From positions 4,996,001-5,060,000 of the forward strand of contig NZ_CP118108.1 of the NCBI RefSeq assembly GCF_028747985.1: a DNA stretch of 64,000 nt, given 5' to 3'. Source of the DNA: Paenibacillus urinalis. GTDB lineage: Bacteria; Bacillota; Bacilli; Paenibacillales; Paenibacillaceae. Position 1 is the stretch's first letter, and each line of letters starts with the position of its first letter. The translations under genes and the position numbers were made by a program. The notes below the pieces were generated by a model. The model worked only from the letters and a program-made list of their open reading frames with translations, had not been told where the DNA came from and searched no databases. Shown one piece after another: positions 35,320 to 44,087 of the stretch.

Positions 35320-36192
35320 TTACGCCTGTCCGGAGCGCTTGCGGAAAGCTTGCGGCGATAAGCCCATCTTTTTCTTGAACGTCTTGCAGAAGTAGGCGCT
35401 GCTGTTAAAACCGATCTGCTTGCCGATCTGCGCTACGGGCCGGTCGGTCATCGTCAGCAGCAGACACGACTCGCGCAATCTGCGGGCTATAATGTACTGA
35501 CTGAGCGTGCAGCCGGTCTCTTCGCTGAACAGATGCGAGGCGTAGAACGGCGACAGATGAAGCGCTTCGGCCAGCTTTTCCAATGAGAAGCTTTCGTGGT
35601 AATGCTCCTCGATCCAGCTCATCATCTGCTCGATATGTCTGCCTTCCCGCTTGCCGGCCGCATCCGGCTCGCGCCGGTCGTCCCGCTCGCAGATTACGCG
35701 CAGCTCCCGCATCCAGTCGAGCAGAAACAGCAACAATTCCTCCTGTCTCCCGTATTCCGGCACCTCGCCGAGCCTGCGCTCGAACTGTCCGGCCAACCCG
35801 TCCAACCGCTCCAACTCCTCCTCGCTGAGCGCGAACAGCCGCCCTCCGTGCTTTCCTTTCCACAGCCGATGAAAAAAGGCTTGCAGCGCCGGAAACAACG
35901 CGGCATAGCGGTCGAACAAATAAGGATCGAATACGAGCGGCGTGCGCACGTAAGGAGGCTCCATCTTAAAATGATGCAGCTGGTACGGCTGGATTACGAC
36001 AAACGTTCCCGGCCCGATCGGGTGCACCGTCCGGTCGAGAATCAGCTGACCGCGTCCTTCCCTCACGAGCACGATTTCGATGCCTTGGTGGGCGTTGACG
36101 ATTTCCAGATGGCCTTCCCGGGTTTCGAGGCGGTGGAAGAACAGGAAGCTGCGCTCGACCAGCTGCGGAACCGGATTGATCGTTCGGCTCAT
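35320..36192 (-). CDS. AraC family transcriptional regulator
   Basis: 290-residue regulator with an N-terminal cupin-like sugar-sensing domain (LEIVNAHQGIEIVLVREGRG, QPYQLHHF) and a C-terminal double helix-turn-helix AraC domain (SFSLEKLAEALHLSPFYASH, LSQYIIARRLRESCLLL, IGKQIGFNSSAYFCKTFKKK). Its ATG overlaps the stop of the esterase gene in an ATGA arrangement, so 36192 is the start. It probably activates the surrounding esterase-isomerase-dehydrogenase-FAD enzyme genes. A 245-bp gap without a clear promoter separates it from the isomerase gene. Confidence 0.93.
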   Translation of the reverse strand: MSRTINPVPQLVERSFLFFHRLETREGHLEIVNAHQGIEIVLVREGRGQLILDRTVHPIGPGTFVVIQPYQLHHFKMEPPYVRTPLVFDPYLFDRYAALFPALQAFFHRLWKGKHGGRLFALSEEELERLDGLAGQFERRLGEVPEYGRQEELLLFLLDWMRELRVICERDDRREPDAAGKREGRHIEQMMSWIEEHYHESFSLEKLAEALHLSPFYASHLFSEETGCTLSQYIIARRLRESCLLLTMTDRPVAQIGKQIGFNSSAYFCKTFKKKMGLSPQAFRKRSGQA

Positions 36193-37253
36193 AGCGCATC
36201 CAGCTCCTTCCTCAACCAATCGAACGAGCCGATTCCCCCGATTTCGTGTCCCCCGTCAAAAATATCCAACACAAGCCGGTCCGCCGCGCCCAAGCGCTCG
36301 TAATACATTCCGATCCGCTCAGCTGCTCTGACCGCCCCTTCCACCGGAAACAGATGGTCGCTCTTCCCGACCTCCAAGTACAGGGAACGGGGAGCGATCA
36401 ATCCGACGAGATCGGGCATGTCGCCCAACTCGACGATTCCGGGAATATAGTCGCACAGACAGTGCTGCCGGGAGAAAAAGTAACTGTCCTCATAAGTATT
36501 CGTATACCCGCTTAATACGACGGCACGGAAGCGTTCATCCAGCGCTGCCGCCAAATACGCGACGAACGCTCCGCCAGACAGTCCCATCGCGCCGACTCCC
36601 GCCTTCACGATCTCGGGACGGGACAGCGCGTAGTCCGCGGCGATTCGCACCTCCTGCGCGCGAATGCCCGCCAGCGTCTCTCCCAGATGAGTCAAAAAGG
36701 AGGACAGTTTGTAGCAGGAGGAGTTGCGCATATCCGCCGGATTTTCGTCCAGCCGGCTATCCTCCTCCAGCCGGCGCTCGCCGAAGCCGAGCAGTTCGGG
36801 TACAATGACGGCCAGACCGCGCTTGACGAGAGACAGCGCGAAATGCTTGTGAATGCCCGTTCCCTCCGGCTCGTCGCGTCCGTCCGGCGTCAGTCCGACC
36901 AGCTCGCGGCTGCCGTAGCCGTGGCCGTGCAGCGCCAGTACGGCAGGTGCGGGGCTGCTGGCGGACGCCGTCTTGGGGAGCAGCACGTACATCGGCATGC
37001 GCAGGCCGTCCCTCGTGCCGATCTCCACCCGTTCGCGAATGTAAGCCCCTTGGTCCGTACGTTCCAGCAGCTCAGCATCCGGCGGGACGGCATTTTCCTG
37101 TGCAAGGGGGATGCGAAGCAGACTGGCCAACCGCTCCCTTCTGCGCAGCAGCTCCTCCCCATCCGCCGCCGGGTCGGGGAGCTTCGCAGCCCGGGCCAGC
37201 TTCGCTTCGTACAGCCGGGCGATAAATTCGTTTGCAGTTCCGTGTGCCGCCAT
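36189..37253 (-). CDS. Alpha/beta hydrolase, acetyl-xylan-esterase / dienelactone-hydrolase-like
   Basis: 354-residue intracellular hydrolase; no signal peptide. The oxyanion region is VLALHGHGYGSRELVG, the nucleophile Ser is in GAMGLSGGAFVAYLAAAL, the acid in LYLEVGKSDHLFPVEG and the His in FDGGHEIGG. The domain resembles the abhydrolase_7 / carbohydrate esterase group, which removes acyl groups from sugars. GGAGGCGG lies before the ATG and a near-consensus sigma-A promoter 136 bp upstream. First gene of the operon that continues with the AraC regulator. Confidence 0.87.
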   Translation of the reverse strand: MAAHGTANEFIARLYEAKLARAAKLPDPAADGEELLRRRERLASLLRIPLAQENAVPPDAELLERTDQGAYIRERVEIGTRDGLRMPMYVLLPKTASASSPAPAVLALHGHGYGSRELVGLTPDGRDEPEGTGIHKHFALSLVKRGLAVIVPELLGFGERRLEEDSRLDENPADMRNSSCYKLSSFLTHLGETLAGIRAQEVRIAADYALSRPEIVKAGVGAMGLSGGAFVAYLAAALDERFRAVVLSGYTNTYEDSYFFSRQHCLCDYIPGIVELGDMPDLVGLIAPRSLYLEVGKSDHLFPVEGAVRAAERIGMYYERLGAADRLVLDIFDGGHEIGGIGSFDWLRKELDAL

Positions 37254-37388
37254 ATGACCGCCTCCGAATCGGGATTTGTATTGAATTGCGCTTCATTTTG
37301 TTATATCGGGATTCTGAAGTCTCGCTCCTCTTGTTCAAGACTAAGCGCGAAGACGCGATAACCTTGCACCTAACCGGCGCTTGACGCT

Positions 37389-37417
37389 ATCATAGTATGA
37401 GTTATCCAAGTTGTAAA
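37389..37417 (-). promoter_or_regulatory. Sigma-A promoter of the esterase-AraC operon
   Basis: Minus strand TTTACA (37417-37412), 17-base spacer, TATGAT (37394-37389). Each element is one base off consensus. The leader to the ATG at 37253 is about 130 bases. The remainder of the 430-bp gap 37254-37684 shows no gene; a plus-strand promoter for the amidase was not identified. Confidence 0.65.
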
Positions 37418-37684
37418 GTCGGATAAACGTTCGTCGCAATCTCGTTATATACCTTCGCAAGCCGTTATCTTTTTCACCGCAATCGCCGGCAGTTGCTTAC
37501 GTCCGCCGCCTCGAACACCTTGGTCTGTCGCCCTTCCGTATGTCGGCCGCTGTCAATGCCGTTGGTCGTCATCCCTTTCGGTCAGTCGTCGCCAATGCAC
37601 ACGCCGTTTTCGCAATCTGCTCCAATTTTATCCCAACCTCGCAACTCTGATTTCGTATATGCTTAACACATGGAGGAATGAGAC

Positions 37685-39076
37685 ATGCCCCGAAACGACC
37701 AATGGACGATCGCGGCGGCAGGACGGGCCTTCCGCAGCGGAGAGCTCTCTCCCGTCCAACTGCTGGAATCGCTTCTGCAGCGAATACGAAACGAAGACGA
37801 CCGGTATCGCTCCTTCCTTCATCTGATGGAGGACGAAGCTCGGGCACAGGCCGCGCAGGCCGAGCGCGAGCTGCGGGACGGCCGCGACCGCGGACCGCTG
37901 CACGGCATCCCGGTATCCGTCAAAGATATGATCGCTTATGCGGGAGTGCCGCTGACGAACGGCTCGGGCCGATCTCCCGTGCCGGTTCCAGAAGCGCATG
38001 CACGCGTCGTCGCCAAGCTGTTGGAGGCCGGCTCAGTCATCATCGGCAAGGCGCATTTGTACGAGTTCGCTTACGGCCGGCCTCACCCGGCCTTCGGCTG
38101 GACGCTTAATCCGCTGCGGCCCGGCCGACTGCCCGGCGGCTCCAGCTCCGGCTCCGCCGCGGGGATCGCCGCCGGTTTCGCCCTCGGCTCGATCGGCACC
38201 GACTCAGCCGGCTCCGTCCGGGTGCCGGCCAGCTTCTGCGGTGTCGCCGGATTCAAGCCGTCCGCGGGGCGCCTCAGCCTGGACGGCATTACGCCGCTGG
38301 CGCCGTCGCTGGATCATGCAGGCGTGTTGGCACGCACTTGCGAAGACGTCTCCTTGCTGTTTAACGTTCTTGCGGAGCGTTCGGATGAAAAAGGAACGCG
38401 TCTTATGGAGGAATCTGCGGAGAATCGGATGCGACTGAACGTGGAAGTGGAGCAACCCGGCATCAGGGCTCGCGCGACTGAGAAGCCGCTGACAATCGGC
38501 GTAGCGACCGACTATTTGGATGCGGAGGCAGAGCCCGAAATTCGCGATGCGATCCTTGGCGTAGTCCAGACGATGGAGAAGGCCGGCTTCCGCGTCAAGC
38601 GGTTGAACACAGAGCTTCCAATCTCCGAGGTGAAGGAAAAAACGTGGACGATTTTGCATTACGAGGCATATCGGACACATACAGAAAAGCTGACGGATTG
38701 GGCGAAAGGTTACAGCGAACGGATGCGGAACAGCTTGGAGGCGGGACGCGCCATTACGACGAGCGACTATGACGTCTGCCTGAGCTGGAGGGATTCCCAT
38801 CGCTCGTTGGTTGACAGTTTGTTCGAAGAGATCGACGTACTCGTCTCCCCCACCTGTCCGGTCACCGCCGGCCCGATCCCGGCAGGCAAGCCGGGCGGAC
38901 CCGCCAACGGCGAGTTCACTCCGCTTGCCAACCTGTGGGGGCTCCCGGCGCTGTCGCTGCCTGCCGGCCTCTCCTCGGAAGGACTGCCGATCGGCCTGCA
39001 GCTCACAGGGCGTCGCGGCGACGACGAACTAGTGCTGGCCGCCGGCTCCCTCTTCGAACGGTTCGTCCGCGGCTGA
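37685..39076 (+). CDS. Amidase, amidase-signature family
   Basis: 463-residue amidase-signature (GatA-like) hydrolase of carboxylic amides. The Ser-cisSer-Lys triad is visible: Lys in GIPVSVKDMI (about residue 80), cis-Ser in LPGGSSSGSAAG (about 152) and the nucleophile in GTDSAGSVRVPASFCG (about 176). The more common wording is GTDTGGSIRVPA. No GatB/GatC partner genes are near, so it is a stand-alone amidase of unknown substrate. The ATG follows GGAGG by eight bases. It points away from the esterase operon and is followed by a tandem-repeat region. Confidence 0.92.
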   Translation: MPRNDQWTIAAAGRAFRSGELSPVQLLESLLQRIRNEDDRYRSFLHLMEDEARAQAAQAERELRDGRDRGPLHGIPVSVKDMIAYAGVPLTNGSGRSPVPVPEAHARVVAKLLEAGSVIIGKAHLYEFAYGRPHPAFGWTLNPLRPGRLPGGSSSGSAAGIAAGFALGSIGTDSAGSVRVPASFCGVAGFKPSAGRLSLDGITPLAPSLDHAGVLARTCEDVSLLFNVLAERSDEKGTRLMEESAENRMRLNVEVEQPGIRARATEKPLTIGVATDYLDAEAEPEIRDAILGVVQTMEKAGFRVKRLNTELPISEVKEKTWTILHYEAYRTHTEKLTDWAKGYSERMRNSLEAGRAITTSDYDVCLSWRDSHRSLVDSLFEEIDVLVSPTCPVTAGPIPAGKPGGPANGEFTPLANLWGLPALSLPAGLSSEGLPIGLQLTGRRGDDELVLAAGSLFERFVRG

Positions 39077-39189
39077 TTCGCTCCCCGAAACCCATTGGAC
39101 GGCAACGTCGGATCGTTCCCGACACTCAACTAATGGCTCCAACTCCACTGCAGGATGCTCCACACGGAGCATCCTGCACAACACAAACC

Positions 39190-39500
39190 GCCGCCCCCAA
39201 CAGTACCTCCACGCGAGCTTATCGTCTGACTGCCTGACCTGCCGCCCCCAACAGTACCGCCACGCGTGCTTATCATCCGCCCGCCTGACCCGCCTCCCCC
39301 AACAGTACCGCCACGCGAGCTTATTGTCCGACCGCCTGTCCCGTCGCCCTCCACAGTACCGCCTCGCGAGCTTATCATCCGCCCGCCTGACCCGCCTCCC
39401 CCAACAGTACCGCCACGCGAGCTTATTGTCCGACCGCCTGACCCGCCTCCCCCAACAGTACCGCCACGCGAGCTTATCATCCGCCCTCCTGACCCGTCGC
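39190..39500. repeat. Six-copy 51-bp tandem repeat
   Basis: The marker CAGTACC recurs at 39201, 39252, 39303, 39354, 39405 and 39456, an exact 51-bp period. Each unit has the order CCAACAGTACCGCCACGCG, then AGCTTAT plus a CCGCC-rich tail, and units alternate between two variants (ATCATCCGCCCG / ATTGTCCGACCG). Because 51 is divisible by three, both strands show long Pro- or Gly-rich frames, but none has a start site. Together with the rest of 39077-39688 it appears non-coding. Confidence 0.9.
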
Positions 39501-39688
39501 ACAAGGCTCGCCTGTGCCCCTGTCATTACGCCGCCCTGCCTCTGTCTCTTTCCCTGTTCCCCAACGCCAGTCGTTACCAAGCTTTTTGGCTGGCCGCATT
39601 TTCTCGCAATTGGGTGGTCACAGCTCCTCCAGTCTGGCTTACAGTTGGGGTGTTCGATTTCCTAATCCAATTCCGGGAGGTGGCGCGC

Positions 39689-39781
39689 GTGTTTTACTTC
39701 TATTTCCTGCTTGCTCTTATGTTCGGAGGGGTCGGCGTTCTGTATCTGTTCGGCAAAAGCATCGTCAAAGCGGAGCAATAA
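39689..39781 (+). CDS. Candidate 30-residue membrane peptide
   Basis: GTG start with GGGAGGTGG seven bases upstream. The product is a single hydrophobic helix with a short basic end: VFYFYFLLALMFGGVGVLYL then FGKSIVKAEQ. The frame is open far upstream through the tandem repeats, so it appears as part of a longer reading frame, but the ribosome binding site and composition argue for this short start. Function unknown; no family recognised. Confidence 0.5.
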   Translation: MFYFYFLLALMFGGVGVLYLFGKSIVKAEQ

Positions 39782-39996
39782 GGTCGCATCCATTAGGGCG
39801 TGCCTAGCCCGGACCGCAATCGGTTCGGGTTATTTGGCGTGTCCCGATCCGGCGACAGGAACCTGCGCGACTTCTGTCGAACATGTATGTTTGCAGTCGA
39901 ATAACGGAGGTACCAGGCGAAATTGGTACTATTCGGTCCGTCCTCTTTCCGGCACAATGAACTTGCGGGAACGATGCGCGGGAAGGAGATCTCTCT

Positions 39997-40998
39997 ATGA
40001 ACATTCGCAAAGTCAAAATATACGGAACGGGCAAATACTTGCCCGGCCGCCCGATCTCCGATCTGGAGATGGACGATCGCCTCGGCGTTTCCCGGGGCTG
40101 GACGCGCAGGGTGACGGACATCGTCTCCCGGCACTACGCCGGAGAAGACGACACCGCATCCGCCATGGGCGCGAAAGCCGCCCAAGCCGCCCTTCAAGCC
40201 GCCAACCTGAAGTTCACCGACATGGATTGCCTCGTCGGCGCAAGCGGCACCAAGGAGCAAGCTCTCCCCTGCTCCGCCGTATTCATTCAACGCGAGTTGG
40301 GGATGGAGCAGTCCGGCGTCCCCGCCTTTGATATTGATTCCACCTGTCTCAGCTTCCTGGCGGCGCTTGACGCCATGTCCTGCATGATCGCGGCCGGAAG
40401 ATACCGCTACGTGCTGATCGTCACGTCCGAGATCGCTTCCGTCGGCCTCGATTGGCGGCACAAGGAAAGCGCCGCGCTGTTCGGGGACGGAGCAGCCGCC
40501 GTTGTCCTCGGTCCGGCGGAGGACGGCGAGCCGTCCGCCATCGTCGGCGCCTCCATGCGCACCTACAGCGCCGGAGCCGCCTTCTCCGAGATTCGCGCGG
40601 GCGGCACCAGGCGTCACCCGAACGGCTATCGTCCCGCCGCCGCGGACGACTATCTGTTCTCGATGGACGGTCCGGCCATCTACAAGATGGCTTCTCGCCT
40701 GCTGCCCGACTTCACAGAGGAGCTGCTGCAATCGGCGGGAACGGTCATGTCGGACCTTAAAGCGGTCATCCCCCACCAAGGCAGCGCGATGGCCGTTCGC
40801 CTCATGCGCAAGAAGCTGGGCATAGCCGAGCGCCAGCTTGTCTATATTACGCCGAACCACGGCAATACGATCGCCGCCTCCCTCCCGATGGGCCTTCATG
40901 AAGCGATCCGGACGGGACGGATCGAGCGGGGGGACCGCGTGCTGCTGATCGGAACGGCGGCGGGACTGACGCTGGGAGGGCTGATCCTTGACTATTGA
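39997..40998 (+). CDS. 3-oxoacyl-ACP synthase III family protein (FabH/OleA-like)
   Basis: 333-residue thiolase-fold condensing enzyme. The catalytic triad is Cys117 (DIDSTCLSFLAALD), His260 (AVIPHQGS) and Asn290 (TPNHGNTIAAS); SAALFGDGAAAVVLG is also typical. FabH proteins start fatty acid synthesis, while OleA-type relatives condense two acyl chains head to head. No ACP or other fatty-acid gene is near, which favours a dedicated secondary pathway. First gene of six, coupled by overlaps to the ATP-grasp gene. AAGGAGA precedes the ATG. Confidence 0.92.
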   Translation: MNIRKVKIYGTGKYLPGRPISDLEMDDRLGVSRGWTRRVTDIVSRHYAGEDDTASAMGAKAAQAALQAANLKFTDMDCLVGASGTKEQALPCSAVFIQRELGMEQSGVPAFDIDSTCLSFLAALDAMSCMIAAGRYRYVLIVTSEIASVGLDWRHKESAALFGDGAAAVVLGPAEDGEPSAIVGASMRTYSAGAAFSEIRAGGTRRHPNGYRPAAADDYLFSMDGPAIYKMASRLLPDFTEELLQSAGTVMSDLKAVIPHQGSAMAVRLMRKKLGIAERQLVYITPNHGNTIAASLPMGLHEAIRTGRIERGDRVLLIGTAAGLTLGGLILDY

Positions 40999-42232
40999 GC
41001 CGGAAACGGAGCCGCAGCGCGTTCTCCTTACAGGAGGCCGCTCTCCGGCAGCGTTGGAGCTGGCCCGCCTGTTCCGCGCCGCCGGCCATCGGGTTTACGC
41101 GGCCGAATCCGCGCCCTATCACCTGTGCCGGGTATCCCGTTCCGTCGAACGAAGCTTCCATGTCCCCCCGCCCTCCGAAAATTCGGAGAAATACGCCGCG
41201 GCACTGTGCGCGATTGCCGAACAACACCGCATCGACGCGCTGATTCCAACTTGCGAGGAGATTTTCCACATTTCCAAGGAGCTCGACCGATTCGAGGGCG
41301 TTTGCCGCGTACTGGCGGCGCCTCTGGCGGAACTGGACTCTCTCCACCACAAAGGCAAATTTATAGAAACCGCGGCGCGCCTCGGACTTCCCGTCCCGGA
41401 CACGGTGACGCTGGACACGCCGGACGGCTGGCAGCTGCTGCTGCTGGACAGCCCCCGCTTCGCCGAAGGCATCGCGCTCAAGCCGGCCTATTCGCGATTC
41501 GCTTCGCGCACGCTGCTGCTCGATTTGCGCCGCACTCCCTTGCCGGACTCCCGCCGTAAGGAAATCGCGCGCAAGCTGGCCGAGGCCGGCGTGTCTGACC
41601 GTCGGCCCTGGATCGTCCAGGAGCTGCTGCGCGGCGAAGAATGGTGCACCTACAGCGTAGCGCACGAGGGCCGGATCGCGGCTCACGCCGCATACCGCAG
41701 CCGTTTTCGCGCCGGCCGGGGCGCCAGCATCCATTACGAGCCGGCCAGCCAGCCGCAGCTGTTCGATTGGGTCCGGCGCTTCGTCGCGGGAATCGGCTTT
41801 ACCGGGCAGATCGCCTTCGATTTCATGATCTCGCCGGAAGGCGCCGTCCTGCCGATGGAATGCAATCCGAGGGCGACGAGCGGAGTGCATCTGTTCGGAT
41901 CGGACGGCCGGCTGGCGGAGGCGCTGCTGTGTCCTGCCGCTCTTCTGGCGGCCGGGCGAATCGCCTCTCCTGCCGCACAATCAAGACAAGGCGCGATGCT
42001 CTCGGCCGCGATGCTGAGCTACGGGCTCGTCCAGGCCGTCCGCGAACGAACGCTCGGCGAATGGCTGCGCGCTTGGCGAGGCAGCCGTGACGTCGTGTAT
42101 CGCCGGGAAGACCCGAAGCCTTTTGCGGAACAGTTTCGGCTGCTCGCCTGGACGCGCCGAACGGCCGCCCGGCAACGCCTGACGCTTCAAGAAGCGTCTA
42201 CCTCGGATATCGAATGGAATGGTGAACGATGA
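40988..42232 (+). CDS. ATP-grasp domain carboxylate ligase
   Basis: 414-residue ATP-grasp protein. An N-terminal Rossmann-like domain (RVLLTGGRSPAALELARLFR) is followed by the ATP-grasp fold, with LHHKGKFIETAARLGLPVPD, the lysine region AEGIALKPAYSRFASRTLL, VQELLRGEEWCTYSVAHEG and the metal-binding LPMECNPRATSGVHLF. Family members activate a carboxylate as acyl phosphate and join it to an amine or thiol. It starts with TTG inside the KAS III gene (11-bp overlap, GGGAGGG site). It overlaps the next gene by 4 bp. Substrate unknown. Confidence 0.9.
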   Translation: MTIEPETEPQRVLLTGGRSPAALELARLFRAAGHRVYAAESAPYHLCRVSRSVERSFHVPPPSENSEKYAAALCAIAEQHRIDALIPTCEEIFHISKELDRFEGVCRVLAAPLAELDSLHHKGKFIETAARLGLPVPDTVTLDTPDGWQLLLLDSPRFAEGIALKPAYSRFASRTLLLDLRRTPLPDSRRKEIARKLAEAGVSDRRPWIVQELLRGEEWCTYSVAHEGRIAAHAAYRSRFRAGRGASIHYEPASQPQLFDWVRRFVAGIGFTGQIAFDFMISPEGAVLPMECNPRATSGVHLFGSDGRLAEALLCPAALLAAGRIASPAAQSRQGAMLSAAMLSYGLVQAVRERTLGEWLRAWRGSRDVVYRREDPKPFAEQFRLLAWTRRTAARQRLTLQEASTSDIEWNGER

Positions 42233-43227
42233 CAAAAGTATTGGTAACGGGAGCAACGGGATTTCTGGGCCGAGCGACGGCCGTTCGCTTGCGCGATCTG
42301 GGATGGGACGTGACGGGGCTAGGACGCGACGAGAAAATCGGCCGCCAGCTGGCCGCTCAGGGTATCCCCTTCCTTCAGGCGGATTTGCGCAACCGGCAGC
42401 AGATTGAAGACGCCTGCGCCGGACGCGACTACGTCATTCACTGCGCGGCGCTGTCTTCTCCGTGGGGAGCCTACCGAGACTTCTATGAGACCAACGTCGG
42501 CGGCACGGAGCATGTCGTCTCCGGCTGCTTTCGTCACGGAGCGCGCAGACTGGTCCATGTGTCCACGCCAAGCGTTTACTTCAATTACAGAGATCGGCTG
42601 CTCGTTTCCGAGCAAGAGGAGCTGCCTCGCAAGCCTGTGAACGCCTACGCCGCCACCAAACTGATGGCGGAACGGGTCGTCGCGGATGCGGCCGGCAACG
42701 GATTGTCTTCGATCATCGTGCGGCCAAGAGCCGTATTCGGCCCTGGAGATACGTCGTTGTTCCCTCGGCTGCTGCGGGTGAACGATTCGCGCGGCATTCC
42801 GCTTATCGGCGGAGGCGAGGCGCTGCTCGATCTGACCTATGTCGACAACGCGGTCGACGGGCTCGTTCAGGCATGCAACGCGCCGGAAAGCGCCGCGGGC
42901 GCGATCTACAATCTGTCGAACGGTGAGCCCGTCAAGCTGATCGACCTGCTGCGGCGGCTGTTCGCCCTGCTGGAGCTGCCGCTGCGCACCCGGCGCGTCT
43001 CCCGGCCTGCCGCGCTTGCCGCGGGACGCGCAATGGAGTGGCTGTACAGAGCGTTCCCGGCGATTGGCGCGGAGCCGCCTTTTACTCGGTATACGGTCGG
43101 CCTGCTGGCCTACAGCCAGACGCTCGATCTGGCCCAAGCGCGCCAAGCGCTGAACTACGAACCGCGAATCCCGCTCGACGAGGGCTTGCGCCGATTCGCG
43201 GACTGGTGGAGGAGCAACCCGTCATGA
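42229..43227 (+). CDS. NAD(P)-dependent epimerase/reductase, OleD / 3-beta-HSD-like
   Basis: 332-residue extended SDR. NAD(P) motif VTGATGFLGRATAVRLRDLG, then VIHCAALSSPWGAYRDFYET, NVGGTEHVV, the catalytic HVSTPSVYFNYRD (Ser) and NAYAATKLMAERVV (Tyr-x3-Lys). The WGxYxDFYxxNVxGTE pattern is shared with OleD and 3-beta-hydroxysteroid dehydrogenases, which reduce beta-keto acids or 3-keto groups. Together with the KAS III this suggests condensation followed by ketoreduction. 4-bp overlaps on both sides. Confidence 0.9.
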   Translation: MTKVLVTGATGFLGRATAVRLRDLGWDVTGLGRDEKIGRQLAAQGIPFLQADLRNRQQIEDACAGRDYVIHCAALSSPWGAYRDFYETNVGGTEHVVSGCFRHGARRLVHVSTPSVYFNYRDRLLVSEQEELPRKPVNAYAATKLMAERVVADAAGNGLSSIIVRPRAVFGPGDTSLFPRLLRVNDSRGIPLIGGGEALLDLTYVDNAVDGLVQACNAPESAAGAIYNLSNGEPVKLIDLLRRLFALLELPLRTRRVSRPAALAAGRAMEWLYRAFPAIGAEPPFTRYTVGLLAYSQTLDLAQARQALNYEPRIPLDEGLRRFADWWRSNPS

Positions 43228-44087
43228 ACCGAGAGCATCCCGTCCAGGTCGAGCTTTTGCTCCTGTCCGCCGGTTATTGCCTGCATCCCGAATTCGTGAC
43301 GCTGCGGGGCGGCTCGCTGCGTTCGGCCGCCTATCCGGCCGGCTTCGCCTGCATTCGCCACCCTTCGCAGGGCTGGATTTTGTTCGATACCGGCTACTCT
43401 CCGCGATTTCGCGAGCTGACCGGTTCTTTTCCCTATTCGCTGTACCGCCGACTCACGCCCGTCATTTTGCATGAGGATAACACCGCCGTCCGGCAGCTCG
43501 CCCGGCTCGGCATTGCCGCGGAGGACGTCCGCAGTGTCATTCTCTCGCACTTCCACGCCGACCATATCGGAGGCGCGCGGGACTTCCCGTCCTCGCGCTT
43601 CCTGTACCCGCAGGCAGCCTACGACGCCGTTCGACGCCTCGGCCCTTTCCGGGCCACCCGTGCGGGCTTCGTCGCCGGACTGCTGCCCGATCGCTTCGCC
43701 GAAACCGCGCAGCCGATCGAAACGCTGGCCAAGCGAGTCTCCCTGCCGGACAGCATTCCGTTCGACGGAGGCTACGATCTGCTCGGCGACGGCAGCCTGA
43801 TCGCGATCGCCATGCCGGGACACGCGGCTGGCCAGATCGGCCTGCTGCTGTCCACATCCCGCTCGCGCGTGCTGCTCTGCGCCGACGCCTCGTGGTCGAG
43901 CCAGGCGCTTCGCGACAACCGACCGCCCCATCCGGCGGCAGGGCTGGTCATGCACGACCGCGCGGCGTACCGCGACTCGTTCCGCAGGCTGCGAAGCTGG
44001 CAAGCGTCCGATCCTGATCTGATCGTCGTGCCGAGCCATTGCAGGGAGTTCTACGATATCGACAGCCGGGAGGTAAGACGCTTATGA
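43224..44087 (+). CDS. MBL-fold metallo-hydrolase
   Basis: 287-residue metallo-beta-lactamase-fold hydrolase. Metal motif SHFHADHIGG (residues about 110-119), further ligands in AMPGHAAGQIGLLL and LLCADASW, and the final His in VPSHCREFYD. The fold resembles lactonases and thioesterase-like hydrolases. The ATG overlaps the upstream stop (ATGA), which fixes the start at 43224; an earlier open stretch lies inside the reductase gene. In the pathway it may release a thioester or open a lactone. Confidence 0.9.
   Translation: MNREHPVQVELLLLSAGYCLHPEFVTLRGGSLRSAAYPAGFACIRHPSQGWILFDTGYSPRFRELTGSFPYSLYRRLTPVILHEDNTAVRQLARLGIAAEDVRSVILSHFHADHIGGARDFPSSRFLYPQAAYDAVRRLGPFRATRAGFVAGLLPDRFAETAQPIETLAKRVSLPDSIPFDGGYDLLGDGSLIAIAMPGHAAGQIGLLLSTSRSRVLLCADASWSSQALRDNRPPHPAAGLVMHDRAAYRDSFRRLRSWQASDPDLIVVPSHCREFYDIDSREVRRL

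Noticed and set aside
39190..39500. CRISPR array
   Set aside because: The 51-bp units are contiguous and repeat along their full length; there are no unique spacers and no cas genes.
39266..39781. 171-residue Pro-rich protein across the 51-bp repeat
   Set aside because: No ribosome binding site at its start and the repeat is open in several frames; only the last 30 codons have a credible start.
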